DNA of 64,000 bases from Olsenella sp. An290 (GTDB lineage Bacteria; Actinomycetota; Coriobacteriia; Coriobacteriales; Atopobiaceae), in the NCBI RefSeq assembly GCF_002159535.1, contig NZ_NFIU01000002.1, positions 124,001 to 188,000 on the forward strand, written 5' to 3'. The notes beneath the pieces are model-generated. The model did not search any database. It was given only the letters and a program-made list of their open reading frames with translations, and was not told the origin of the DNA. Positions 37,401 through 44,519 of this stretch are shown piece after piece; the stretch's first letter is position 1; every line of letters begins with the position of its first letter. Both the position numbers and the translations under genes were made by a program.

Positions 37401-40078
37401 CGGGCCACGGTGAGCTCGACTGTGGTCTCGAGGGTCTCGTAGTTCTGGGTGTCGGCGGGCGTCACCGTGCAGGCGTACGTGCGCGTTCCCTCGACGAGCG
37501 CGGTACCCGGGGCCAGGGAGACCGCGGCGTCCGCGGGCGTGCCCGCCCAGGTGAGGCCCTGCGCGACCTCGGAGAGGTCGCTGCCGGTCCACAGCTCGGG
37601 GCCCTCGTAGGTGACGGCGCCGGAGAGCGTCGCCTTGGCGATGGAGCCCACGCCCGCGGCGGTGAGCTCGCTCGCCGTGAGCTCGTAGTTGGCCGCGTCG
37701 GCGCCCGCGAGGGCAAGGCCGGACACGAGGACGTCCTTGCCCTCACCGGCGTTGGCGTCCGCGTAGGAGTACGTGGCCGTGGCGGTGACGTCGTCTCCTG
37801 CTACGACGCCGGCGAGCGCGATGGCAAGGTCGCCGCCCGTGACGGCGGTGGTGCCGTCGTAGGTCTTGGACGTCGTGCCCTCGACGCTCGGGACAAGGCG
37901 GGCGCGCGCGATCTCAAAGCTCGCGGTCACGGGCTCGAACTGGTAGCGGCCGCCCGCGGCGTCGCTCACCATCACCGTGGCCGTGCCGGCGCTGACGTTG
38001 TCGGCGTAGGTGACCACGTACTCGGCGGGGTCGAGCGCCGAGCCGTCCGCCGTGACGGAGACGGCGGGACGCTGCTCGGAGCCGTCGTAGACGAGGCCCT
38101 CGGCGCCCGAGAGGGTCACGGTCGGGGTAATCGCCTGCGGGGCCACGGTGACGGAGAGCGTCGCGGTGCTGCCCTTATAGGAGACGGTGATCGTGTTCTC
38201 GCCCACCGTGGTGAGCGGGCCCGCCGGCTCGACCGCGTAGCCCGAGACCGGCTCGGTCCGGCCACTCGCGTAGGTGGCCGTGACGACCATGCCGGCGGGG
38301 TCGAAGGCCTCGCCGTAGGCGTAGGAGGTCTTGGTGGGCGGCGTCGTGATGGCGATGGAGGTGACGACGTCCTCGGAGACGGTGAGGGTCAGCGTGCCCG
38401 TGACCGTCTCGTAGTTGGCGGAGTCCTCCGGAGTGAAGGTCCAGGCGAGGGCGTTCTCGCCAACGGTGAGCTCAGCGTCGCCGAGCGCAAGGGCGCCCTT
38501 GACGTTGGAGGTCACCTGGAGGTTCTTCTCGATGTCCTCGAGCGGGGTGCTCGGGAAGACCTGGCCGCCCGAGTGCGAGACGCTCACCTGGGGCGTGGCC
38601 CTGCCGATGACAAAGGTTCCCGTGGCGGAGCCGGTGTAGCCGCTGCCCTCCTTGGCGGTGACCGTGACCGTGGCGGTGCCGGCGTTCACGTTGTCGCTCG
38701 CCTGGACGGTGTAGGCGTCCGTGGGGACCGTCTCGCCGTTGACGGTCACGGTGAGGGCGTCGGCAGGGGGCGTTTGGGCCGCACCGGTGTAGGTGTAGGT
38801 GCCCGAGACGCTCACCGTCGCGTCGGAGAGGTCAACGTCCACGACGACCGCGGAGTCGTCGTAGGGCTCATGGGAGATGGTGAGGTAGTCGGCCGGGTAG
38901 AGGTCGAGCGTGGCCTTGTCGTAGATGTAGGAAATCTCGGCGTCGCCGATTTTGAAGACGTAGCCGGAACAGTAATCGTTGCCAATCATATGGTCATAGT
39001 TCTCGATGAAGAGGCCGCCGTCCTGGCCGATGGTTCCCGTGTCGCTGTTGGTGACGTCGACGAGGTAGGTGCGGCCGTCGCCCATGCGGATGACGTTCCA
39101 CATGTGGTTGCCCGCGCCGGTGCCGCCGTCCATGACGCCGTGCACGGTGGTGCAGCGGATGTTCGAGTTGAAGTGGGAGAGGTCGCAGAGGTACTGGAAG
39201 GCCTTGGCGTAGCCCTCGCAGACGACCTTGGTCTCCCCTTCCCCGTCAAAGACCGAGACGATCTGCCAGGGGTCGCCGTAGGGGGTCTGTGTGCTGGGGT
39301 CAGCAGCCTCATCGTCGTAGGACACGAGCTCGCAGATAGCATCGCGGTAGGCGTTGAGCTTCTCGTAGTCGCTCTTGTTCTCGTTCTTAGTGACGATCTC
39401 CTGCGCCTTGACGCGGGCCTTGAGGGCACGCTGGGCGTCGGTGCCGTCCACGGTGTAGGCGTCCGCCGGGTCAGCGCGATAGTCGAGCGCGACGCCCATG
39501 CTCACGGAGGGGGTGAGGGTGACCTCGATACTGTCGCAGCTGATACTGAAGAGCATCCGCGTGCCGCCGCCGTTATCCCCCGTCTTGTCGTACCAGTAGA
39601 GCTCGTAGGGGCAGTCGTCGAGCAGGGCGTCGAGGGCGCGGCTGATTGCGTCAGAGTAGAGCGTGGTGGCGGGACCGAAGTCCGTGTCATGTCCGTTGTA
39701 CTCGATCCCAAGCTCCTCAAGGGTCCAAGTATGCTCGGGGAGCATGATGTCTTTCGTCGACGTGTGCTCGCCCAGGGCAATCGGGGTAATCTCGTCGTGG
39801 AGCGCGTCGTAGACCTCGAGGGCGAGGCCGCTCAGCTGGTCGTGGCCGCTCGTGCTGTAGAACGAGACGAACGGGCCGCCGTAGAAGAGGCGGTTGACGA
39901 ACTCGGAGAAGAGGGCGTCGTTGTCAAAGGGCGCCCAGGAGCGCGTCGACAGGAGCGGGCTGCCCACCGCCGAGAGCGTCGTCGTGCCGGGCTGGGCCTG
40001 GGCGATGCCAGGGGCCGCCAGTGTCGTGGTCACGATGGCCGCCGTGGTGATGCCCGCCGCCCAAGTCTTCTTCTGCAC
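34418..40078 (-). CDS. Giant LPGTG-anchored surface protein with transglutaminase-like domain and Ig-like repeats
   Basis: About 1886 residues. The signal peptide is VQKKTWAAGITTAAIVTTTL ending near IAQAQP. A transglutaminase-like domain (about 230-390) has the catalytic triad: Cys in VVCEGYAKAFQYL, His in GNHMWNV, Asp in YLVDVTNSD. The rest is MBG and bacterial Ig-like repeats, including four copies of a GEAFDPAGMVVTATYASG module. The C-terminus has LPGTGD, a hydrophobic helix and RSLRHRP, a sortase signal. It should be wall-linked and may cross-link or bind proteins. The start is GTG 40078 or TTG 40081, after GGGGAGC. Confidence 0.9.
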   Translation of the reverse strand: MQKKTWAAGITTAAIVTTTLAAPGIAQAQPGTTTLSAVGSPLLSTRSWAPFDNDALFSEFVNRLFYGGPFVSFYSTSGHDQLSGLALEVYDALHDEITPIALGEHTSTKDIMLPEHTWTLEELGIEYNGHDTDFGPATTLYSDAISRALDALLDDCPYELYWYDKTGDNGGGTRMLFSISCDSIEVTLTPSVSMGVALDYRADPADAYTVDGTDAQRALKARVKAQEIVTKNENKSDYEKLNAYRDAICELVSYDDEAADPSTQTPYGDPWQIVSVFDGEGETKVVCEGYAKAFQYLCDLSHFNSNIRCTTVHGVMDGGTGAGNHMWNVIRMGDGRTYLVDVTNSDTGTIGQDGGLFIENYDHMIGNDYCSGYVFKIGDAEISYIYDKATLDLYPADYLTISHEPYDDSAVVVDVDLSDATVSVSGTYTYTGAAQTPPADALTVTVNGETVPTDAYTVQASDNVNAGTATVTVTAKEGSGYTGSATGTFVIGRATPQVSVSHSGGQVFPSTPLEDIEKNLQVTSNVKGALALGDAELTVGENALAWTFTPEDSANYETVTGTLTLTVSEDVVTSIAITTPPTKTSYAYGEAFDPAGMVVTATYASGRTEPVSGYAVEPAGPLTTVGENTITVSYKGSTATLSVTVAPQAITPTVTLSGAEGLVYDGSEQRPAVSVTADGSALDPAEYVVTYADNVSAGTATVMVSDAAGGRYQFEPVTASFEIARARLVPSVEGTTSKTYDGTTAVTGGDLAIALAGVVAGDDVTATATYSYADANAGEGKDVLVSGLALAGADAANYELTASELTAAGVGSIAKATLSGAVTYEGPELWTGSDLSEVAQGLTWAGTPADAAVSLAPGTALVEGTRTYACTVTPADTQNYETLETTVELTVARDVVTSIAVTTPPTKTSYTYGEAFDPAGMVVTATYASGATSEVAPERLSFSPEELTVATTQVSVAYEGMSATVGVTVAPRAVTPTLELTGADGLVYSGRPQEPGVVARDGDAAIPASEYVVTYQGNVDAGTATVSVSDAPGGNYEVDTASATFEIAPARPALSVSAPAGGATYGSPVALALTLEGVAGEAPSATATVTVDGVEHQVVITNGSGALELDGLEAGKHAVSASVPAAGNYEAATASASFSLAKATPQVTVTEVNPDLVVYPTTDRTLVASNYAAQADPAVEGTLSVELPASLTPGDHECAWTFTPADTGNYEVVRGTVTLTVVEDSLASIAVTTPPTKTSYTYGEAFDPAGMVVTATWASGRTADVSGAVSYEAALAVGQTEVELAYASGGRTVTCAVPVTVSARAVTPTLALTGAEGLVYTGSALEPGVVAMDGDAVVPASEYVVSYANNVDAGTATVTVTDAPGGNYEVGTASTTFEIARAQAALSVSARTEGAAVGDPVTLSVSLTGVSGRGLDGTVTVRVDGADHEVAVAGGAGSLTLEGLDEARTYEVSASFAGAANYEPATAATSFSIARDTPEVSVTYAGGQIFPTTPLSEVEKNLQVASDVPGTLSLDATELQVGTHDYAWTFTPADPAAYNEVTGSVTLTVSRDALTGIELTSAPSKTSYVFGEAFDPAGMVVTATYASGRTADVTALVSFERALEVGQTSVALTFADGADVATATVGVTVAPCAVTPTLELTGADGLVYNGRPQEPVVSVLVDGEPLSASEYVVTYQDNVDAGTATVTVTDAPGGNYEVATATATFEIARARYGIEVPALDATFDGTPVDLTTDDVTVIGYGQEVLVTLSWQERTEDGWRQLDAAPSEVGSYRLVVTVTSEDPNYEPTTERAFEFSILASAEETPEPGDGGQGGTQGGARPGGTQTPAGQTPGTQAPGATAPGTSGHGPGELPGTGDATTLAGTLGALLAGGLASVAAAVRSLRHRP
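35328..38314. repeat. Four exact 41-bp copies at about 1-kb intervals inside the surface protein gene
   Basis: The same 41 bases occur at 35328-35368, 36312-36352, 37302-37342 and 38274-38314 (spacing 984, 990, 972). They encode the GEAFDPAGMVVTAT module. Longer near-identical stretches surround some copies. The spacing, all multiples of three, would let recombination change the repeat number in frame. Confidence 0.9.
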
Positions 40079-40262
40079 CAATGGAATCAGCTCCCCGCGC
40101 ACGCGCGCTCCAAGGGAGGGAAATCTACCCCCTCCCGCAGGCATTCAGATGCAGCCATGGTACCAGAAGACACGCACGTCAGCGGCAGAGGGCGGTCGAA
40201 CAGGCGCCCTACGGGAATGACGGAGCGTCGCCGCTGTGTCCCGTGGCGGTGCGTCACAGAAA

Positions 40263-40288
40263 ACGGGAGGCCGCCGAGGCGACCTCCC
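40263..40288 (-). terminator. Intrinsic terminator of rpmB
   Basis: On the minus strand CGGGAGGTCGCC pairs with GGCGGCCTCCCG and is followed by TTTTCT, just downstream of rpmB. Confidence 0.85.
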
Positions 40289-40319
40289 GTGCAGATCAGC
40301 GTTGCGCGATGCGACGAGC

Positions 40320-40508
40320 CTAGCTGCGGGCAATCTTGCCGGACTTGAGGCAGCGGGAGCACACGTTGGCCTTGCGGCGGTGACCGTCGACGACCACGGT
40401 GACGCGCTGGATGTTGGGCTTGAACGTGCGGTTCACCACACGGTGGGAGTGGCTGATGGAATGACCGGCAACGGCGTGCTTGCCGCAGAACTCACAGACC
40501 TTGGACAT
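40320..40508 (-). CDS. rpmB: 50S ribosomal protein L28
   Basis: 62 residues starting MSKVCEFCGKHAVAGHSISH, the standard L28 beginning. CEFC and CSRC form the zinc-binding cysteine pairs of the Zn+ version. Monocistronic, with its own promoter and terminator. Confidence 0.97.
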   Translation of the reverse strand: MSKVCEFCGKHAVAGHSISHSHRVVNRTFKPNIQRVTVVVDGHRRKANVCSRCLKSGKIARS

Positions 40509-40565
40509 GCTTACCTCCTCGGGGGCGCGGCGCTCTTCTCGCGCCCGCTTTTACACAGCTCGCCA

Positions 40566-40593
40566 ACTATAGCACATGCGCCTGTCCCTGCAA
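40566..40593 (-). promoter_or_regulatory. Promoter of rpmB
   Basis: Minus strand TTGCAG (40588-40593) and TATAGT (40566-40571) are 16 bases apart. Confidence 0.55.
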
Positions 40594-40601
40594 CCTAAAA
40601 C

Positions 40602-40646
40602 CCCAAGCATTTGTGGCGTTTTTGTCACGCGCCACAAATGCTTGGG
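40602..40646 (-). terminator. 17-bp perfect inverted repeat overlapping the end of the HAD-TPK gene
   Basis: CCCAAGCATTTGTGGCG (40602-40618) and its exact complement (40630-40646) flank TTTTTGTCA. The right arm encodes the last residues of the HAD-TPK protein and the TGA stop lies in the loop. On the minus strand the stem is followed by GTTTT, so it can be a terminator. Arms are perfect, unlike most terminators. Confidence 0.7.
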
Positions 40647-42010
40647 AGCCGGCCGCCCGTCTCCCGCTCCTCGGGGAGCAGGAAGGCGGCGACGGCGCCC
40701 GAGCGGCACGCCACCTCGGCGGCGGGGCTCGTGACGACGTTGGAGACGCCGAGGTCCCCCAGGAGCTCCATGGGGTGGTCGTCAAGCTCCCAGCGCATCC
40801 CGCGCTCGTCGATGCGGGTGCCCGGCGCCACCGCGATCGCGGAGAACGTCCGGCCCACGGCCTCGGGGCCCAGACGCCAGGCGCGCTCCCCCGCCGCCGA
40901 GACGATCCTCATCTCGAAGCCGTCCTCCACAAGGCGCGCGCGGGCGGCACCCGCGGAGGCGAGCTGCCCCACGACGGCCAAGGCGTGGTCGGGACGCCCG
41001 CCCGCGGCGCAGGTGAGGGTCACCGCGAGCGGTGCCTCGCGGCGGGTCGCCTCGTGGCGCGCGCAGTCGAGGGCGAGCGCGAGGTCGGTGGCGTACTTCT
41101 CGGCAGGAAAGCCCACGCAGGTCCGCGCCGCCGCGCGGGCCCAGCGCGCCGCCTCGTCCGAGGCGGAGTCCGCGTCGCCGCAGAAGACGTCGGGGGCCAC
41201 CCCGGCGGCGTGGCAGACGTCGGCGCCGCCGTCGGCGACGACCACATAGTCCGCCTCGTCGGCGAGCCTCGCCACGAGCTCGGGCGAGCTTGGCTCCGGG
41301 GAGCCCGCCACCACGAGCGCGGCGAGGGGCCGGCCGTGGGCCGCGGCGGGGCGCTCGTAGTCGCGCAGGAGGGCCGGCGAGAGCTCGGCGAATCCGTGGG
41401 CGAAGACGTCGCAGTAGGGGCGAACGTCCTCCTCGCGCCGGCCGTCGTGCTCGTTCAGGAGCCCGACCACGGGAAAGCCCGCCCGGCGTGCCGTGCGCAC
41501 GCCGAACGGCGCGTCCTCGAAGACCCAGGTCGCCTCGCGCGGCGTGCCCAGGCGGCGCGCCGCCTCCAGGTAGACGTCGGGGAACTCCTTGTCGCGCCCG
41601 CCGACGTCCTCGGTGCTCACCACGTCCGCGAAGAAGTGCTCGATCCCGTGGGCCGCGAGCGCGCAGCGCAGCTCGCGCACCGGCGTTGACGACGCGATGA
41701 CCATGGGGACCCCCGTCGCCGCGAGCTCCTCCAGAAAGGCGCGGGCGCCGGGCATGAGGGCGACCTCGTGCTCGTAGGCGTCGCGGACGTGGGCGCAGAG
41801 CTCCTCGTAGAGCGCCTCGGGGGAGGTCCCTATCCCAAGATCGTCATGGAGGAGCGCGCAGGTGTCGCGCAGGGAGAGCGCCTCGATGCGGTCAAAGGGC
41901 GGCGGCGTCGCGCCGTGGCGGGCGCACAGCCACGCGGCCGCGTGGCTCCACATCCCCATCGAGTCCACAAGCGTCCCGTCACAGTCAAAGATCGCCCCCG
42001 CCAGCTCCAT
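40625..42010 (-). CDS. Fusion: HAD-family phosphatase plus thiamine pyrophosphokinase
   Basis: 461 residues. Residues about 1-225 are a HAD hydrolase with FDCDGTLVDS, IASST, a GRDKEFPDVY lysine and VFEDAPFGVRTA. Residues about 235-461 are thiamine pyrophosphokinase: VVVADGGADVCHAAG, FCGDADSAS, FPAEKYATDLALALD and GGRPDHALAVVGQL. The second half makes thiamine diphosphate from thiamine and ATP. The HAD half may act on a related phosphate ester such as thiamine phosphate, an inference from the fusion. The ATG at 42010 follows GGGGGAAG; a longer start is unlikely. Confidence 0.87.
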   Translation of the reverse strand: MELAGAIFDCDGTLVDSMGMWSHAAAWLCARHGATPPPFDRIEALSLRDTCALLHDDLGIGTSPEALYEELCAHVRDAYEHEVALMPGARAFLEELAATGVPMVIASSTPVRELRCALAAHGIEHFFADVVSTEDVGGRDKEFPDVYLEAARRLGTPREATWVFEDAPFGVRTARRAGFPVVGLLNEHDGRREEDVRPYCDVFAHGFAELSPALLRDYERPAAAHGRPLAALVVAGSPEPSSPELVARLADEADYVVVADGGADVCHAAGVAPDVFCGDADSASDEAARWARAAARTCVGFPAEKYATDLALALDCARHEATRREAPLAVTLTCAAGGRPDHALAVVGQLASAGAARARLVEDGFEMRIVSAAGERAWRLGPEAVGRTFSAIAVAPGTRIDERGMRWELDDHPMELLGDLGVSNVVTSPAAEVACRSGAVAAFLLPEERETGGRLPSICGA

Positions 42011-42162
42011 CGCTTCCCCCTCTTCCCGGCCGCCCTTCTCGCGGGCGGCCCACGCGGCACAGATATGATGATATACGCGCGACCGCAAAACCTCGCGCTC
42101 GTCGAGGCGCGCGTTGGGTAAAGTAAGAGCGTTTGAACGTCTGAGTCCTCACGGAGGAAACC

Positions 42163-42390
42163 ATGGCTCGTTACGACTACCACTGCCCCGACTGCGGCGC
42201 CACCTTCGAGGTCGAGCACCCGATGAGCGCGCATCCCAAGGTGAGCTGCCCCACCTGTGGGCACGAGGCCGAGCGCGTCTTTGACCCCTCGGGCATCGTC
42301 TTCAAGGGTTCCGGCTTCTACAACACCGACCAGCGCGGCAAGGGCGCCCCCAAGCCCGAGAAGTGCGCGGGCTGCCCGCACAGCGAGTAG
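42163..42390 (+). CDS. FmdB-family zinc-ribbon protein
   Basis: 75 residues. MARYDYHCPDCGATFEV and SCPTCG form the zinc ribbon of the FmdB/CxxC_CxxC_SSSS family; the C-terminus ends CAGCPHSE. The family is widespread and small, linked to transcriptional regulation in the original FmdB, but its function is generally unknown. ATG follows CGGAGGAAA. A palindrome with T-run lies downstream. Confidence 0.9.
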   Translation: MARYDYHCPDCGATFEVEHPMSAHPKVSCPTCGHEAERVFDPSGIVFKGSGFYNTDQRGKGAPKPEKCAGCPHSE

Positions 42391-42450
42391 CCGCCGCGAG
42401 CCGCGCGAGCCGCGCCCTGGGCACACGGGACGCGGGGCCAAGCGCTCTCA

Positions 42451-42525
42451 AGGCGCGCACCGGACGACCCAAGGCGCGCATCGGACGAGATCTCACGTAA
42501 TCGCGTCCGGTGCGCGCCTCTTTTC
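42451..42525 (+). terminator. Hairpin with duplicated left arm downstream of the FmdB gene
   Basis: AGGCGCGCACCGGACG (42451-42466) is the exact complement of 42504-42519, and a second left arm (42472-42487) differs at one base. CTTTT follows the right arm. Only one left arm can pair at a time. It probably terminates the FmdB transcript; it is also a member of the GCGCGCAC palindrome family in this window. Confidence 0.65.
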
Positions 42526-42659
42526 TGCCCGCAGCGCACATTCGGCTTGATTTGCATCCGACCGGACGAGAAGAACGTCGAGTGCGCGCCTGTCGCCGCG
42601 CACCCGACGCGTTCTCTGGCGCGCCGCGCGCCCCGGCCGCGCGGGCCCCCGCAAGCCCG

Positions 42660-44519
42660 CTACGCGAACTGCGACCGGTAGAGCTCCGCGTACGCGCCGC
42701 CCGCCGCGAGAAGCTCCGCGTGGTTGCCCTGCTCGATGATCGTGCCCTTCTCCATCACGAGGATGAGGTCGGCGTCGACGATCGTGGAGAGGCGGTGCGC
42801 GATCACGAAGCTCGTGCGGTTCTCCATGATGGCCTCCATCGCGCGAACGATGGCCTGCTCGGTGCGGGTGTCCACGCTCGAGGTCGCCTCGTCGAGGATG
42901 AGGATCGCCGGGTCGGTGAGCATGGCGCGCGCAATGGTGAGGAGCTGCCGCTGGCCCTGGGAGATGTTCTCGGCATCGTTGGAGAGCATGGTGTCGTAGC
43001 CGTGCGGCAGCGTGCGCACGAAGAAGTCCACGTGCGCGGCGCGCGCGGCCGCCTCCACCTCCTCGCGCGTGGCGCCGGGCTTGCCGTAGGCGATGTTCTC
43101 GGCGATCGTGCCCTCGAAGAGCCAGGCGTCCTGGAGCACCATGCCAAACTGGCGGCGGAGCTCTGCGCGGGTGAGCTCGCGGGTGTCCACGCCGTCGAGC
43201 GTGATGCGCCCGCCGTCCACCTCGTAGAAGCGCATGAGCAGGTTGATGAGCGTCGTCTTGCCGGCGCCCGTGGCACCGACGATCGCCACCTTCTGGCCGG
43301 GCTCGGCCGCAAGCGAGACGTCGCGCATGAGCGGGCGGTCCGGCGCGTAGCCAAAGCGCACGTGCTCGAAGGCCACGCGCCCCTCGACGGGCTCGGGCAG
43401 CTCGGCGGGAGCGGCGGGGTCCGGCACGACCTCGGGCTCGTCGATGAGGCGGAACACGCGCTCGGCCGCGGCGAGGGCGCCCTGCAGCATGTTGAGCGTG
43501 AGGGAGAGCTGGGTGAGGGGCTCGGAGGCGTGCATCACGTACTGGAAGAACGCCTGAAAGACGCCGATGGAGATCTGCCCCGCCACGAGCATCCCGCCCG
43601 CGAGCAGGCCCACGGACACCTGGCAGAGACGCATGAGGAAGCGGATCGCCGGCGTGATGGCGTTGGTCACGAAGTCGGCCTCGGCCGAGGTCTCGGCAAG
43701 CTCCTCTGCGGCGTCGCGGATCTCCTCGAAGCTCGCCTTCTCGCGGCCGAACGCCTTGATGACCGCGCGCCCGCTGTAGGCCTCCTCCACGCGCCCCGTG
43801 AGCGTGCCGAGCGCCGCCTGGCGGCGGGCCGCCACCTTGAGCGTGTGCGCGGTCACGAGCCGGGTCACCACGCCAGCCACCAGCGCAAAGGCAACGAACA
43901 CGCCCGTGAGCATGAGGTCGTAGGTCGCCATGAGCAAAACGGCGCCGCCGACCATGCACACGGCGATGAGCAGCTGGAGCACGCCGCGCTGGAGCACCTC
44001 GGAGATCTTGTCGAGGTCGTTGGTGGCGCGGCTGATGGTGTCGCCCGGCTGGTGCGCGTCATAGTAGGAGAGCGGAAGCCGCGCGAGCTTGGAGCCCATC
44101 TGCCGGCGCAGGCTCAGGTTGAGGCGCTCCGCGAAGCTCGCCATGACGAGGACCTGGATCGTGTAGAAGAGCCAGGAGCCCGTCCAGATGCCGAGGAACG
44201 TGAGGATCTGGAGGCCACCGTTCTCAAGGGTCACCACAAAGGCGCGCCCCTCGGAGAAGGACGCCTGGATGTTGCCCCAGAGCAGGTCGATGAGCCCCGC
44301 GCTGTAGGCGGTGGCGCCAAGGCTGCCCGCGACGTAGAGCATCGAGCAGAGCGCCGCCACGACCAGCCGCCAGCGCTGGCCGGCGGCCGCCCCCCAGAGG
44401 CGCCGGGCGGTGCCGAGGGCGTCGGCCGGGACCTCGAGCTCGGCCTCGGCGGCCGGCGCGGCCTCGCCGCGCTCGAGCTCCGCGAGGTCGTCGAGCTCGC
44501 GGTTCTTCTCGCTAGGCAT
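42660..44519 (-). CDS. ABC exporter half (multidrug/lipid type), subunit B
   Basis: 619 residues: six membrane helices (about 70-330) and an ATPase domain with Walker A GATGAGKTT, signature ISQGQRQLL, Walker B ILILDEATSSVD and H-loop IAHRLST. It pairs with the gene upstream. All catalytic residues are canonical. The ATG at 44519 overlaps the previous stop by eight bases and follows GGGGAGGAC. Typical MarR-controlled exporters of this layout move drugs or metabolites out of the cell. Confidence 0.93.
   Translation of the reverse strand: MPSEKNRELDDLAELERGEAAPAAEAELEVPADALGTARRLWGAAAGQRWRLVVAALCSMLYVAGSLGATAYSAGLIDLLWGNIQASFSEGRAFVVTLENGGLQILTFLGIWTGSWLFYTIQVLVMASFAERLNLSLRRQMGSKLARLPLSYYDAHQPGDTISRATNDLDKISEVLQRGVLQLLIAVCMVGGAVLLMATYDLMLTGVFVAFALVAGVVTRLVTAHTLKVAARRQAALGTLTGRVEEAYSGRAVIKAFGREKASFEEIRDAAEELAETSAEADFVTNAITPAIRFLMRLCQVSVGLLAGGMLVAGQISIGVFQAFFQYVMHASEPLTQLSLTLNMLQGALAAAERVFRLIDEPEVVPDPAAPAELPEPVEGRVAFEHVRFGYAPDRPLMRDVSLAAEPGQKVAIVGATGAGKTTLINLLMRFYEVDGGRITLDGVDTRELTRAELRRQFGMVLQDAWLFEGTIAENIAYGKPGATREEVEAAARAAHVDFFVRTLPHGYDTMLSNDAENISQGQRQLLTIARAMLTDPAILILDEATSSVDTRTEQAIVRAMEAIMENRTSFVIAHRLSTIVDADLILVMEKGTIIEQGNHAELLAAGGAYAELYRSQFA

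Noticed and set aside
34427-40348. Plus-strand open frame of nearly 2000 codons
   Set aside because: Antisense to the surface protein, whose repeats it mirrors; the real strand carries a signal peptide, triad and sortase signal.
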